Below, piece after piece: positions 44,674-56,368 of a stretch of 64,000 bases of DNA; the first letter of the stretch is position 1, and each line of letters begins with the position of its first letter. The stretch is from an uncultured Amylibacter sp. (GTDB lineage: Bacteria > Pseudomonadota > Alphaproteobacteria > Rhodobacterales > Rhodobacteraceae). Both the position numbers and the translations under genes were made by a program. A model generated the notes under the pieces. That model was not told where the DNA came from. It saw only the letters and a list, made by a program, of their open reading frames with translations, and ran no database searches. The stretch spans positions 620,001 to 684,000 of the forward strand of contig CANMGS010000002.1 of the NCBI GenBank assembly GCA_947497475.1. The letters are read 5' to 3'.

Positions 44674-45483
44674 TTAGCCTTTTCTAGGCGTGCAAATATG
44701 GCGGCTGGTGTCTGATGTCATAAAATCCACAACATCCATCACTAAAGCACTATCAGCGTATTTTTCGCGTGCAGCAAGTGCGCGTTCGCGTAGAACACCT
44801 TCTTCACCATGAAAGATATCTTTATAAGCGGCGCGAACTGCATTGATTTCATCTTTGGAATGCCCACGGCGTTTCATACCTATAAGATTTAAAGCATCTA
44901 ATTTAGCGCGATTCCCCGAAACAGTACCGTATGGAATAACATCTTCGACCACAGCTGCAAAAGCCGCTAACATAGCACCCGATCCAATACGACAGAATTG
45001 GTGGACACCAGAATGTGCACCCATAACGATATTATCGCCTGCAATGACATGGCCTGCAATTCCTACGTAATTTGCAAGAACATTACCGTTTCCAATAATA
45101 CAATCATGCCCAACGTGAGTATGCATCATAAGCAGGTTGTTATCACCAATTTTGGTTAAACCACCGCCGCCTTCAGTTCCTGGGCTAATGGTTGCGCCTT
45201 CTCGTATGCGATTGCGTTTACCAATTTCAAGCTTAGTACGCTCGCCACCAAATTTAAGATCTTGAGGGATGTGGCCTACAGATGCGAATGGAAAGATTGT
45301 GCATTCATCACCAATATCAGTCCAACCATCGATTACAGCATGAGATTTAAGCTCTACTTTTGAACCTAATGTCACCTCAGGGCCAATAACAGCATAGGGT
45401 CCAATTTTACAATCTGCCCCAACTGTCGCTCCATCTTCGATTATGGCTGTTGGATGAATGTCCGCAGTAGAATGAACCGTCAT
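44674..45483 (-). CDS. lpxA: UDP-N-acetylglucosamine O-acyltransferase
   Basis: Left-handed beta-helix hexapeptides, FPFASVGHIPQDLKFGGE, MMHTHVGHDCIIGN. Confidence 0.97.
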   Translation of the reverse strand: MTVHSTADIHPTAIIEDGATVGADCKIGPYAVIGPEVTLGSKVELKSHAVIDGWTDIGDECTIFPFASVGHIPQDLKFGGERTKLEIGKRNRIREGATISPGTEGGGGLTKIGDNNLLMMHTHVGHDCIIGNGNVLANYVGIAGHVIAGDNIVMGAHSGVHQFCRIGSGAMLAAFAAVVEDVIPYGTVSGNRAKLDALNLIGMKRRGHSKDEINAVRAAYKDIFHGEEGVLRERALAAREKYADSALVMDVVDFMTSDTSRHICTPRKG

Positions 45484-45485
45484 TA

Positions 45486-45950
45486 TTATGCCTCTTCCGG
45501 TGGTACCATCATTGCTGCGAATTCAGCAGATGTGACCACTTTTCCATCAACGATACCTTCTCCATAAAACTTCCAAATCTTACTGCTTCCACGCATCACT
45601 TTTACATGAAGCTCAAGTACATCGCCTGGACCTACTTTATGGCGAAATTTACATTTATCAATTGTCATGAAGTAAACCAATGTTTCACTATCTTCCATTC
45701 CCATTGACTTGCTTACAAGTACGGCAGCAGTTTGTGCCATCGCTTCGACAATCGTAACACCTGGCATGACAGGCATACTTGGGAAGTGGCCTTGGAAATG
45801 AGGTTCATTATATGTCACATTTTTAATACCAACAGCACTTTCGCGTAAAACAACATCGCGTACTTTATCGATTAATAGAAATGGATATCTATGTGGAATC
45901 AGACGTTTAATTTCCTGAATATCGATTATTTCTGAAGTGTTATCACTCAT
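45486..45950 (-). CDS. fabZ: 3-hydroxyacyl-ACP dehydratase FabZ
   Basis: [41 protein letters not shown]; start placed at MSDNTSEI. Confidence 0.96.
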   Translation of the reverse strand: MSDNTSEIIDIQEIKRLIPHRYPFLLIDKVRDVVLRESAVGIKNVTYNEPHFQGHFPSMPVMPGVTIVEAMAQTAAVLVSKSMGMEDSETLVYFMTIDKCKFRHKVGPGDVLELHVKVMRGSSKIWKFYGEGIVDGKVVTSAEFAAMMVPPEEA

Positions 45951-46016
45951 GTTTGCCGCCTTTATTTTCTGTCTATCTTGAGTAGCAACCAATGTGCTAA
46001 TATTCAAGATGGTTGG

Positions 46017-46583
46017 CTATTCTTTTGGTGAAGTTTTGGATGCGGATAATTCTTTATCAATCATCTCTATTGCTGCATTAGTAATGTCACCATCAGATGC
46101 AGATATGAAAATAGCTTGATCGCTTAAGATAAATTGAATTCCACGATCTTGCATCAATTGAATAATAATTGGTTGTACTAATCTAAAAAAGGCGCGCCGC
46201 GCCTGTATCTGTGTCGCATTCAGTTCGGTCGTTTTTGCAGCCTGTTCTTTACGAATATTTTCTACTTTTTCGTTAAAAGCTTCCGCAAGTTTCCGAAATT
46301 CTATATTAGAAAGTTCCTTACGTTTTTGCGTTAACGCTGTTTCTTCGGCTGTAAGTTCTTGCTCTATACGCCGGTTTTCATCCGCAAGAGCACTAGCGTC
46401 TTTTTGAAATTTTTGCGCAAAACTTTTGCCATAGAGGCTATCTGCAAACAGCCTGTCTTGGTTAATTGTCGCAACACTTGACAGTGTCTCAGATGTTGGG
46501 AATTCATCAGCAACCGCCATGAGTGGCGGTTGCCCTAAAAAAAAAGGAATAAGAAACGCGAATATGGTGCGGCTTCTACACAT
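46017..46583 (-). CDS. OmpH/Skp-like periplasmic chaperone
   Basis: Signal-like N-terminus, coiled-coil-rich, immediately downstream of bamA. Confidence 0.85.
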   Translation of the reverse strand: MCRSRTIFAFLIPFFLGQPPLMAVADEFPTSETLSSVATINQDRLFADSLYGKSFAQKFQKDASALADENRRIEQELTAEETALTQKRKELSNIEFRKLAEAFNEKVENIRKEQAAKTTELNATQIQARRAFFRLVQPIIIQLMQDRGIQFILSDQAIFISASDGDITNAAIEMIDKELSASKTSPKE

Positions 46584-46588
46584 GAACC

Positions 46589-48925
46589 TTAGAAACGTGA
46601 CGAAACGGAGAAACGGAAGTTTTCTGTTCTGTCAAAATCTTCTTTTTGTAGCGGGCGAGCAAAATCAAAACGAAGTGGCCCAAGTGGCGATTCCCAAAAG
46701 AGCGATACACCAACAGCCGTTCTGAGCGAACTTTCTCTACCTTGAACAGTCGCGCCATTAGACGGGACACCTAGCCCGTATAAAGTACCTGCATCAAAGA
46801 ATAAACCACCGTGGATGCCATATTCCTCAGGCGCACCTAATGGAAAGCTCGCTTCTATACGGGCGGCAAGAAAGCGATTTCCACCGAGTGATTGATCTAC
46901 ACCAGTAGATGTATCGCGGGGGCCAATGCCTAAGATTTCAAAACCACGTAAACTTTCCCCACCTAGGGTGAATCGCTCGGTAATTAAAGTTGGATCTGAA
47001 GATTGAATTATACCGCCTTCAATTTCTGCAGAGACGATAACTTCTTCATTAAAGAATGATTTGAAATACTTGGCTTCTGCTCTTGTTCGCGAAAATGTTC
47101 TATCTCCCGTTAGGCCAGCAAATTCCTGCGTAATAGAGAAATTATAACCTGATGTTGGTTCGATAATAGAATTACGTTTATCAAAACTATATGTGGCACC
47201 AACTAAACCAGTGGATGTCGTGCCAACATCAGGCAGAATAACAGCTGAAATTGGGGTGGTCGTTGACGTCGTTGATTCAATTTTATCATTAGAGAACGTT
47301 GTAAACAAACGTAGTCGGCCATTTTCACTCACTGGGAATGCTAAACTTGGTGTGAATGTAAGAGATGTCGTTTCAAAAGCATTTTCATCGCGCTCAGTGG
47401 TGCCGAAACCAAAATTTAGCCCAAATGCTAGATCGCGACCCAGAAACTCAGGTTCTACGAAATCAATTTGTAAACGACTATCTTCTGAGGCAGCTGCTAT
47501 TGCTGCTCCTAAACTTTGGCCACGTCCTAAAAAATTACGTTCATTGATGTTTACACTAAAACCTAATCCGTTATCCGAGCTAGCAGTAACACCAAATCCA
47601 AAAGATCCTGTTGGTTTTTCCTCGACATCAACATCAACAATGACTTGCTCTGGACTTGATCCTTCGCGTGTTTGAACATCAACTTTCTCAAAGAAATTAG
47701 TGGCCCGTACCCTGGTTACACCATTCCGAATAGCGCGGCGGTTAAAAGGATCACCTTCAACGGTTCTGAATTTACTCCGAATTACGCGGTCAAGAGTAGT
47801 AGAGTTTCCTTCGATATCAATGCGTTCTACAAATTGGCGTGGACCGCGTTGAATCTCAATTTCAATATCTAATGTACGTGTATCATCATTTCGAGTTACA
47901 CGTGGTACAGATTGCACAAAGTTCTTACCGGACGATGATGCTTGGTGGTCAATGCGTTCCAAAACATTATCAAGTTGTTCTGGAATGTAAGTTGATCCGC
48001 GTTTCAAAGTATTGAGCTTTTGATAATCTTCAGCATCAATATCATCTTCTAAGCTTACGATTGTAACATCGCCAAAATCATATTTTTGGCCTTCTTTTAA
48101 CTTCAATGTAACTTGGAAAGAGTTCCGTTGTTTTGCAAATTCTGCTGTTGTTGATTCAACCTCAAAATCAATATATCCGCGTTTTGCATAGAAATCACGT
48201 AGACGTTGTTTGTCTACTGCAATACGGTCTTCGATAAATGTATCGCCTTTTACAACGCTTCTAAATATACCAGCTTGTTTTGTTGCAATCACACGCTTCA
48301 AGCGACGGTCAGAAAATTTGCGGTTACCCAAGAATGAAATACGACCAATGTCAGAAATAGCGCCTTCTTTTACTTCAAAAACAAGGTCGACACGATTATC
48401 AGAACGGCGAATGATTTTGGGATCAACGGTTGCGGATAAACGGCCCGTTACAGAATAGGCTTCGGCAATAGCTTGTGCATCAGATTCAGCTGTGCGGGGT
48501 GAAAATGCGCGGCGTGATCTTGATTGTACCAAAGCAAGAAGGGCGTCGTCTTTTAAACGTTTATTTCCTTCAACGCGGATAAGGTTGATTGTTGGGTGTT
48601 CAGTAACATCGATCACTAAACGACCACGTTCTGGGCTAATATCAACGGTTTCAAACAAGCCTGAATCGTAAAGGTTTTGGATTGCGCCATTTATTTGCCC
48701 GGGTGTAACGCGTGTACCAGGTGTAATGCCTGAGATAGAGCGGATTGTATCTGAAGCGATACGTTCATTGCCAGCCACATCAATGCGGCTGAATGTTGCT
48801 GAAGCTTGAGCATGCGCCAAAAATAGGTTTGGTGCGATGGGGGCAGCCGCTATAGTTAAACCAACAGCTACGGCTGTCGATTTCAAAGCTAATTTTAGGT
48901 TGGGATTATTTTGAACTAATTTCAT
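46589..48925 (-). CDS. bamA: Outer membrane protein assembly factor BamA
   Basis: 778 aa; POTRA repeats plus C-terminal barrel (FWESPLGPLRFDFARPL, terminal Phe). Confidence 0.97.
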   Translation of the reverse strand: MKLVQNNPNLKLALKSTAVAVGLTIAAAPIAPNLFLAHAQASATFSRIDVAGNERIASDTIRSISGITPGTRVTPGQINGAIQNLYDSGLFETVDISPERGRLVIDVTEHPTINLIRVEGNKRLKDDALLALVQSRSRRAFSPRTAESDAQAIAEAYSVTGRLSATVDPKIIRRSDNRVDLVFEVKEGAISDIGRISFLGNRKFSDRRLKRVIATKQAGIFRSVVKGDTFIEDRIAVDKQRLRDFYAKRGYIDFEVESTTAEFAKQRNSFQVTLKLKEGQKYDFGDVTIVSLEDDIDAEDYQKLNTLKRGSTYIPEQLDNVLERIDHQASSSGKNFVQSVPRVTRNDDTRTLDIEIEIQRGPRQFVERIDIEGNSTTLDRVIRSKFRTVEGDPFNRRAIRNGVTRVRATNFFEKVDVQTREGSSPEQVIVDVDVEEKPTGSFGFGVTASSDNGLGFSVNINERNFLGRGQSLGAAIAAASEDSRLQIDFVEPEFLGRDLAFGLNFGFGTTERDENAFETTSLTFTPSLAFPVSENGRLRLFTTFSNDKIESTTSTTTPISAVILPDVGTTSTGLVGATYSFDKRNSIIEPTSGYNFSITQEFAGLTGDRTFSRTRAEAKYFKSFFNEEVIVSAEIEGGIIQSSDPTLITERFTLGGESLRGFEILGIGPRDTSTGVDQSLGGNRFLAARIEASFPLGAPEEYGIHGGLFFDAGTLYGLGVPSNGATVQGRESSLRTAVGVSLFWESPLGPLRFDFARPLQKEDFDRTENFRFSVSSRF

Positions 48926-49013
48926 TAGACTAACTCTTTATCTGCTCTGTCAGCGATTTTTTTTGCGGTATAGCACGGGTAATTGCGCTGTACCATCATA
49001 TTTTACAGTTATC

Positions 49014-50342
49014 TTATAGCCTCATAATATCATTAAAGGTCGTAAACAGCATCAAAGATAGAAGCATTGTAAGCCCCAATGTCATAACGACTTGGATCGC
49101 TTTTGCACTTGGTGGCCGACGAAATATTGCTTCATATGCATACAGCACTAAGTGGCCGCCATCTAAAACTGGAATTGGCATAAGGTTTAAAAAACCAATT
49201 GCTGTTGAAATAAAACCAACTAATGCGATGAGTTCTAGTAAACCAGCCGATGCTTGATGGCCTGATACTTGGGCTATCCCAAGTGGGCCTTGTAAATTTT
49301 CTGCGCCAACATTGCCGACAATAATCTGATAAATTCCATCCAGAGATCCCGTAATCACGGAATATGTACGTAATACACCAGCTTCCATAGCCTTAAAGAA
49401 TGGAGTGCTTTCTACGACTGCATAGAATGGTAAATCAGCGCTAATACCAATCATCATACGTTTTTCGAATTGTGATTGTCCGACCTGAATATCACGAAAC
49501 TCTGGTGTTATAGAAAGATCAATGACTTGCCCTTCGCGCCAAACTTTCAGTGCAATTTTAGTTTCGGTGGATGATTTAATGATGCTAACAAGATGTGAAA
49601 ATGATTTGATTTCAACATCATCCGCGAACAACAATACATCTCCAACTTTTAAACCTGCTTTGCTTGCAGGTGAAACAGGTAAAACTGCCCCAACGAGTGC
49701 GGGTGAAAGCGATGGCCCTGGTATGATGATATCTTGGCCATCACGCGTTACGGCATAATCTAATGATGCTTCTTCTTTTAATGTGCCATACATGCTGTAA
49801 ATATCAGCGAATTCATTCACTGCAGAGCCATTAATAGAAAGGATTTTGTCGCCGGTACGCAGTTCAGATTGGCTTTCTGGTAATTCGGCAATTTTGCCAA
49901 TTACGGTGTCATTTGAAACAGTCCCCACGTAAAGAGCAATTCCTGTGAAAACGACTGCGGACAGAATGAAGTTTGCTGCTGGGCCTGCAAAAACAGTTAA
50001 AGCACGTTTGTATAACTTTGCCCCATTTAATGTTTTATGCTGAATAGCCGGATCAACGTTGTTCTTCTTTAAGCTACTGCCATCAGCGTCCCCTAAAAAA
50101 CGTACATATCCACCCAAAGGAATCGCAGCCACCTGCCATTTGGTTCCGTGTTTATCTACACGAGACATAATTACTGGACCAAAACCCAATGAGAATATTT
50201 CTGCATGTATGCCACACCAACGCCCAACAATATAATGGCCATATTCATGGATAGAAACGACGATACTTAAAACAATCACAAATGGAATGATTGTTGTTAA
50301 AAGTGGGCCTATAACGGGGATATAAGTCAGAAAATCAAACAT
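49014..50342 (-). CDS. rseP: RIP metalloprotease RseP
   Basis: HEYGHYIVGRWCG, PDZ segment, LNLMPIPVLDGGHL. Confidence 0.96.
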   Translation of the reverse strand: MFDFLTYIPVIGPLLTTIIPFVIVLSIVVSIHEYGHYIVGRWCGIHAEIFSLGFGPVIMSRVDKHGTKWQVAAIPLGGYVRFLGDADGSSLKKNNVDPAIQHKTLNGAKLYKRALTVFAGPAANFILSAVVFTGIALYVGTVSNDTVIGKIAELPESQSELRTGDKILSINGSAVNEFADIYSMYGTLKEEASLDYAVTRDGQDIIIPGPSLSPALVGAVLPVSPASKAGLKVGDVLLFADDVEIKSFSHLVSIIKSSTETKIALKVWREGQVIDLSITPEFRDIQVGQSQFEKRMMIGISADLPFYAVVESTPFFKAMEAGVLRTYSVITGSLDGIYQIIVGNVGAENLQGPLGIAQVSGHQASAGLLELIALVGFISTAIGFLNLMPIPVLDGGHLVLYAYEAIFRRPPSAKAIQVVMTLGLTMLLSLMLFTTFNDIMRL

Positions 50343-50345
50343 TAG

Positions 50346-51509
50346 TTATTTTTGGTATCCTGTAAGTTCTTTTACATGCTCTCTAGCCCATGTATCAGCT
50401 TTAATGATTTTGTCCATCTTATCCGCACTTTGGTCATCAAAGCTAGATAATGATTTAACAGTTTTTGCAACCAAATCAGCCATTTGAAGAAAGCCAATTT
50501 TACCTTCCAGAAATAGATCCAATGATTGTTCTTTTGCGGCATTGAATACAGCACCAGCTAATCCCCCTTTTGCCATCACTTCATGTGCAATTGAGATTGC
50601 TGGGAAACGTGTTGTATCTGCAGGTTGAAAATCAAGTTGAGACAATTGTGAAAAATCTAGGCGTTCCACTCCTGCGTTTTGACGTTTTGGCCAATAAAGA
50701 GCATAACCAATTGCACCGCACATATCTGGTGGGCCCATTTGCGCCATAATAGCCCCATCATTAAACCCTACCATACTATGGATAATGGATTGTGGATGTA
50801 CCACAACTTCGATTAGGTCGCTAGAAAAATCAAATAACTCTTTTGTTTCAATTATTTCCATTGCTTTATTAAACATAGATGCGCTGTCAATCGAGATACG
50901 CTTACCCATTGACCAATTGGGATGATCTGCGGCTTGGTCTGGTGTAACGCGCGCCATTTCATCTCTAGATGCATTTAAGAAAGGGCCGCCAGATGCAGTA
51001 AGTAATATACGTTCTACTGATTTGATATCTTCGCCATTTAAAGCCTGAAAAATAGCCGAATGTTCGCTATCTACAGGAAGCAATGTACAACCATGCTGGT
51101 GACATGTGTTTTTTAATAATGCGCCTCCACAAACGAGGCTTTCTTTATTTGCTAAGGCAAGTGTTTTGCTGTTTTGGGCAAGCGCCAAGCTGATCTCTAA
51201 TCCAGCAAAACCAACCACTGCTGACATTGCCCAATCAACAGTTTGTGATGCGGCATCAATCAACTCAGAACGGCCTGCGTAAACAGAAATATTCGTCCCT
51301 TTTAATAAGCTTTTTAGATCGTCTCTTAAATTATCTTCAGATGTAACTGCAACTTTAGCGTCTAACGATTTGGCAATATCCGCGAGTTTTTTTATGTTTT
51401 TTCCGCCACTTACGGCAACCACATCAAAAGCATCTTTATCTTGTTCTATTAATCGAACTGTATTTTGTCCAATTGAACCCGTTGCACCAAAAATTGAAAC
51501 CCGACGCAT
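50346..51509 (-). CDS. dxr: 1-deoxy-D-xylulose 5-phosphate reductoisomerase
   Basis: RRVSIFGATGSIGQNTV, ALANKESLVCGG, VDSEHSAIFQ; start placed at MRRVSIFG. Confidence 0.96.
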   Translation of the reverse strand: MRRVSIFGATGSIGQNTVRLIEQDKDAFDVVAVSGGKNIKKLADIAKSLDAKVAVTSEDNLRDDLKSLLKGTNISVYAGRSELIDAASQTVDWAMSAVVGFAGLEISLALAQNSKTLALANKESLVCGGALLKNTCHQHGCTLLPVDSEHSAIFQALNGEDIKSVERILLTASGGPFLNASRDEMARVTPDQAADHPNWSMGKRISIDSASMFNKAMEIIETKELFDFSSDLIEVVVHPQSIIHSMVGFNDGAIMAQMGPPDMCGAIGYALYWPKRQNAGVERLDFSQLSQLDFQPADTTRFPAISIAHEVMAKGGLAGAVFNAAKEQSLDLFLEGKIGFLQMADLVAKTVKSLSSFDDQSADKMDKIIKADTWAREHVKELTGYQK

Positions 51510-52294
51510 TAATATACACCAACAAGACCAGCTATGCCGAGTAAGAAGCACACGCCGAGAACGCCATCAAAACGATCAAGTAAGCCGCCATGCCCTGGAA
51601 TTAGATTACTACTGTCCTTCACACCTGCCCGACGTTTAACAGCGGATTCAACAAGGTCACCTGCCTGTGCAGCTATCGAAACCAGAATTGAAGCTGGGAT
51701 TAGCAACAAAGGTTGCGCATTCAAAATGACAAAAATCAAACCGACGATTGCAGCTAAAGCCCAGCCACCAAGTGTACCTGACCATGTTTTCTTTGGGCTA
51801 ATACGTGGCCAAAGCTTTGGGCCACCAAAAATCTTACCCGCAAAATATCCACCAACGTCACTGGCAACGATACAAAGCAAAAGCCAGACTGTTAAGAAAA
51901 AGCCCTGTTCTATTCGAAAAGCTCCAAGATCTGTCGTTGCGGCCATAAAAATTAGCAAGCCCGCAAATACTGTAAATCGTGCTTTTTCAATATGTAATCC
52001 TGCTAAAATCAAACAAGGCAAAAGCTTTAATGCTGTCAAAGCCATTGGCGATAAGCCTATTGGAAAGAAGGAAATATAGACAAAACCTGCAGCGAAAATG
52101 CCAGAAACTATTGATAACCAGCTTCGAGTGTCATGCATATGGCTGATTTCCCAAGCCATTAGACCCGCGGAAATAATTAAAAGGTATTGAAATGCAGCGC
52201 CACCCTGCCAAAGAGTAAAGCCAGCAATAATCAGCATTACGATAGCAGATGCTATACGAGTGGTTAGATCGGAAAAATCTGCCTTTGAACTCAT
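51509..52294 (-). CDS. cdsA: Phosphatidate cytidylyltransferase
   Basis: SPKKTWSGTLGGW, KDSSNLIPGHGGLLDRFDG. Confidence 0.95.
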   Translation of the reverse strand: MSSKADFSDLTTRIASAIVMLIIAGFTLWQGGAAFQYLLIISAGLMAWEISHMHDTRSWLSIVSGIFAAGFVYISFFPIGLSPMALTALKLLPCLILAGLHIEKARFTVFAGLLIFMAATTDLGAFRIEQGFFLTVWLLLCIVASDVGGYFAGKIFGGPKLWPRISPKKTWSGTLGGWALAAIVGLIFVILNAQPLLLIPASILVSIAAQAGDLVESAVKRRAGVKDSSNLIPGHGGLLDRFDGVLGVCFLLGIAGLVGVY

Positions 52295-53013
52295 TTGCCT
52301 ATCACAGACCCAAAACGACGCTCGCGGCTTCGATATTCTGCAAGCGTTTGTTCATAGATAGCGACAGTAAAGTCTGGCCATGATTCTTCGACAAATGCAT
52401 ATTCTGAATAAGCAGACTGCCATGGTAGGAAATTTGACGTACGATATTCACCTGATGTTCGGATTACGAGATCAGGGTCAGGCGTATTTGTTGTATCAAG
52501 ATAACCATTTATTGTTTCTTCGGTGATTTCTTCTGGCGCTAAATCGCCAGATTGAATAGCAGCGGCCATTTTTTGAGACGCACGAACCAATTCATCACGT
52601 CCGCCGTAGTTCAATGCGATGTTTAATTCTAATGTTGTGTTGTGTGCCGTCTGTTCCTCGATCCAATCGATCAACTTACGCAGCTTCGCGTCCAGTGGTT
52701 CACGGTTCCCAATGAAACGCATGCGTACGCCTTCTGCTAACATATCTGCAGATTCCGCTAAGATATAACGGCGAAAAATACGCATCAAACCAGACACTTC
52801 TTTTTCAGAACGTTTCCAATTTTCTGTGGAAAAAGCATAGAGGGTTAAATGTTTCACACCAAATGTTTTTGATGCTTTAACGATCTTTTTAACCATACGC
52901 GCACCACGCATATGACCGTCAAGTCGCTCTAACCCGCGCTTTACAGCCCAACGACCATTGCCATCCATAATGATGGCAACATGCTTTAAATCTCTTTGTA
53001 TGGATTGTGTCAC
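52291..53013 (-). CDS. uppS: Undecaprenyl diphosphate synthase
   Basis: HVAIIMDGNGRWAVKRGL, LYAFSTENWKRS, LVIRTSGEYRTSNFLPWQSAYSEY. Confidence 0.97.
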   Translation of the reverse strand: MTQSIQRDLKHVAIIMDGNGRWAVKRGLERLDGHMRGARMVKKIVKASKTFGVKHLTLYAFSTENWKRSEKEVSGLMRIFRRYILAESADMLAEGVRMRFIGNREPLDAKLRKLIDWIEEQTAHNTTLELNIALNYGGRDELVRASQKMAAAIQSGDLAPEEITEETINGYLDTTNTPDPDLVIRTSGEYRTSNFLPWQSAYSEYAFVEESWPDFTVAIYEQTLAEYRSRERRFGSVIGK

Positions 53014-53038
53014 AATACTATCCCGTGTGGGACTCCAG

Positions 53039-53599
53039 TTATACCTGCATAATCTCGGCTTGTTTATTCTCTAACACACCGTCAATCGCAGCAATAGCAT
53101 TATCTGTTAAAGTCTGGATTTCGTCAGACCAAATTTTCTGGTCATCTTCACCCATGCCATCTGCTTTGGCTTTTTTGATTTGATCCATACCATCCCGACG
53201 AACATTGCGAATAGAGACTTTAGCATTTTCTGCATACTGACCTGCCAATTTTGACAAATCCTTACGACGTTCTTCGTTCAATTCAGGAATTGGTAAACGT
53301 AATGTCATTCCGTCAACAACTGGGTTCATACCTAAGCCACTGTCACGGATAGCTTTTTCAACAGCACCAACAAGGCCTTTATCCCATACTGTCACAGTAA
53401 TCATACGAGGTTCAGGAACATTTACTGTACCACATTGGTTCAACGGCATAGATGACCCATATGCATCAACCATAACAGGTTCTAGAATAGAAGCGGATGC
53501 GCGGCCTGTGCGCAAACTTGAGAATTCATTTTTAAGTGCTCCCATTGCACCGTCCATACGGCGCTCTAGGTCTTTAAGATCAATATCAATATCAGACAT
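53039..53599 (-). CDS. frr: Ribosome recycling factor
   Basis: [32 protein letters not shown]-like segment, [14 protein letters not shown]-like segment. Confidence 0.96.
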   Translation of the reverse strand: MSDIDIDLKDLERRMDGAMGALKNEFSSLRTGRASASILEPVMVDAYGSSMPLNQCGTVNVPEPRMITVTVWDKGLVGAVEKAIRDSGLGMNPVVDGMTLRLPIPELNEERRKDLSKLAGQYAENAKVSIRNVRRDGMDQIKKAKADGMGEDDQKIWSDEIQTLTDNAIAAIDGVLENKQAEIMQV

Positions 53600-53629
53600 T
53601 ATTGTCTCCCATTTGCTGCTCTTAGTGGT

Positions 53630-54364
53630 TTAGCCCACTGTCGTATAAGTTCCTTGTCCACGCAATATACCAGCCAAACCACCAGGTGTGTCCAGTGAAA
53701 ATACAATAATAGGTAGATTGTTATCGCGCGCCAATGCAATCGCTGATGCATCCATCACTTTTAGGTTCTTTTGTAACACCTCGTCGTATGAAACATTATC
53801 ATACCGTGTAGCATCTGCATTCGTTTTCGGGTCTTTGTCGTAAATCCCGTCAACTTGCGTGCCCTTAAAGATCGCTTCACAATTCATTTCTGATGCGCGC
53901 AGAGTGGCCGCAGTGTCTGTCGTGAAATATGGGTTACCGGTACCCGCAGCAAAGATACAAACACGTTTTTTCTCTAAGTGACGCACAGCGCGGCGGCGAA
54001 TATATGGTTCGCACACTTGATCCATTGGAATTGCGGAAATGACACGTGTATGAACACTAAGAGCTTCTAACGCACCTTGCATGGCTAGTGCATTCATTAC
54101 TGTCGCTAACATGCCCATGTAATCAGCCGTTGTACGTTCCATACCTTGAGCAGATCCTTGAAGACCGCGAAAGATGTTACCACCACCAATAACAAGACAA
54201 ACTTCCACACCCATATCGTGAAGCGTTTTGACTTCAGCAGCAATACGTTCAACTGTTGGAGGATTAAGACCAAATCCTTGGTCACCCATCAGGGCTTCGC
54301 CCGAAATTTTTAAAAGAACTCGCTTATACGTTGGTTTTTCGCCAGGTTGCGACCCATCGGACAT
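53630..54364 (-). CDS. pyrH: UMP kinase
   Basis: [32 protein letters not shown]; start placed at [10 protein letters not shown]. Confidence 0.97.
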   Translation of the reverse strand: MSDGSQPGEKPTYKRVLLKISGEALMGDQGFGLNPPTVERIAAEVKTLHDMGVEVCLVIGGGNIFRGLQGSAQGMERTTADYMGMLATVMNALAMQGALEALSVHTRVISAIPMDQVCEPYIRRRAVRHLEKKRVCIFAAGTGNPYFTTDTAATLRASEMNCEAIFKGTQVDGIYDKDPKTNADATRYDNVSYDEVLQKNLKVMDASAIALARDNNLPIIVFSLDTPGGLAGILRGQGTYTTVG

Positions 54365-54479
54365 AATCGACTCCTTTAAATTATCGTTGCTGCAAATAAT
54401 CGGAAATAGCGCATTGTTGCAATGACAAAGTGGTACTGTATACGCTAAATATCGCCAAGAAACCAATAATGAGCCGAAT

Positions 54480-55406
54480 GTGACCGCCCTTCTTTCAGAT
54501 ACAAAGTCAATTTTAATTGCAGGGCCAACAGCCTCTGGAAAGTCATCTTTGGCGATTGAAATCGCAAAGCATGTAAATGGTGCTATTATAAATGCTGATG
54601 CATTGCAGGTTTATGAGGGTTGGTCTGTCTTATCTGCGCGACCACCACAAGAAGACTTAGAGCAATGTCCGCATTACATGTATGGCCATGTTGCAATGGA
54701 TCACGCCTATTCAGCTGGGGAATGGTTGAGGGATATTCAAAAGCAACTTGATATTTGCGCGGAAAGAAAAGAGCGCCCAATCATTGTCGGTGGGACAGGC
54801 TTATATTTTTCCTCTTTAACGCAAGGATTGGCACATATACCTGATGTGCCTGCATCAGTACGTGCTGAAGCAGATCAAATGATTTCTGACCATGGCAGAA
54901 ATGTATTTGCCAGTATCTTGGAAAACGAAGATCCAGAAACCTATGCCCGCATTGATGTTCAAAACCCTGCACGTACGCAACGTGCTTGGGAGGTATTAAG
55001 AGCAACAGGTATTAGTCTATCCAGGTGGCAGGATGAAACTGATGCCCCATTATTAGCTGAAAATGATGCACATCTATTTTCTTTAATCAGTGAAACGGAT
55101 TGGCTGAATGAACGCATAGATCGTCGATTTGATATTATGCTTGAATTAGGCGCGTTAGAGGAATGCCAAGTTGCTATCGATGCGGGTTGGTGGGATGAAA
55201 ACCAGCCGTCTTGTAAAGCCATCGGCGCAAAAGAGCTTATTTCATACCTACAAGGTGACATGGATTTGACCGATGCCATTGAAGCTGCAAAGTTGCAAAG
55301 TAGAAGATACGCAAAACGGCAGCGTACGTGGTTTCGTGGGCGAATGAAAGATTGGCAAAAATTGCACTTATCAGACAGTAAATTTGATTTAACAAAAATT
55401 TTATAA
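54480..55406 (+). CDS. miaA: tRNA dimethylallyltransferase
   Basis: [45 protein letters not shown]; upstream start codon is GTG/ATG-ambiguous. Confidence 0.94.
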   Translation: MTALLSDTKSILIAGPTASGKSSLAIEIAKHVNGAIINADALQVYEGWSVLSARPPQEDLEQCPHYMYGHVAMDHAYSAGEWLRDIQKQLDICAERKERPIIVGGTGLYFSSLTQGLAHIPDVPASVRAEADQMISDHGRNVFASILENEDPETYARIDVQNPARTQRAWEVLRATGISLSRWQDETDAPLLAENDAHLFSLISETDWLNERIDRRFDIMLELGALEECQVAIDAGWWDENQPSCKAIGAKELISYLQGDMDLTDAIEAAKLQSRRYAKRQRTWFRGRMKDWQKLHLSDSKFDLTKIL

Positions 55407-55529
55407 GCAAAATATTGCTAAAAACATACATTTAAGCCTAGGTTGTCTTTTTAAAACCAGAAGAATCGGATATTTGGCTGTAAGGCCATACAAAATTAGG
55501 AACACCATACCTTGACGCATTCCCATCTT

Positions 55530-56360
55530 ATGCAAAGTGAGCAAACTGTTTTCGTCAGTGCGCTTGCACCAAGCGTACGAAGCTTTACGCCTGAATCGCG
55601 TATGGACGGTCAAAATGGAATGCACAAAATATTTTGGCTCTCAAAAGGCAATGCACGTATTATGATTGATGGTGTGACCAAAGGCGTGGGACCAAATACA
55701 TTTGTATATGTTCCAAGTAATGTTCCACATGTATTTGAAGTTGGCGCAAACAGTTATGGCTCATTCATATCGATTGACCAAAAAGCAAAAATTAACATGC
55801 CAAAGCATTCTTTTGTGTTTCCTGTTTTGAATATTATGAAGCAGTCAGAAATTACAAAATATGTAGATAGTATTGTTAGCGAAGCCACATCCGATACAGA
55901 GGGACGTTTTCCAGCTATGGAAGCCTATGTGAACTTGCTGATTGTACATATATTACGTCTGACTGGTGATAAAATCGAAAACATCAAAGAGACGGCATCT
56001 CAAAAATTGATGCGACGGTTTTCGCGTATATTAGAACGCCAATATAATACCGGCCGCTCTTTGAGCGAATATGCAGATGCACTTGGGGTAACAACAACAC
56101 ATCTATCGCGGGTTTCTCGCGCTTTGAACCACAAATCTGCAGGGCAAATTATCCAAGAACGTGTTTTGAGTGAAGCAATGCAGTTACTCTTGCATAGCAA
56201 CTTAAAGGTACAGGATATTTCCAAACAGCTTGGATTTAGCTCTCCTGCATATTTCACACGTTTATTTAATTCTAAACTTCATCAAACACCTAAAGATTAC
56301 CGTAAATCTCGTGCTCGAGGGCCAGAGGAAACTCAGCGCATCAGGGCACGCGGTTTATAA
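55530..56360 (+). CDS. AraC family transcriptional regulator
   Basis: C-terminal AraC HTH (LSEYADALGVTTTHLSRVSRALNHKSAGQII, KQLGFSSPAYFTRLFNSKLHQTPKDYRKS). Confidence 0.92.
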   Translation: MQSEQTVFVSALAPSVRSFTPESRMDGQNGMHKIFWLSKGNARIMIDGVTKGVGPNTFVYVPSNVPHVFEVGANSYGSFISIDQKAKINMPKHSFVFPVLNIMKQSEITKYVDSIVSEATSDTEGRFPAMEAYVNLLIVHILRLTGDKIENIKETASQKLMRRFSRILERQYNTGRSLSEYADALGVTTTHLSRVSRALNHKSAGQIIQERVLSEAMQLLLHSNLKVQDISKQLGFSSPAYFTRLFNSKLHQTPKDYRKSRARGPEETQRIRARGL

Positions 56361-56368
56361 GGACTATA

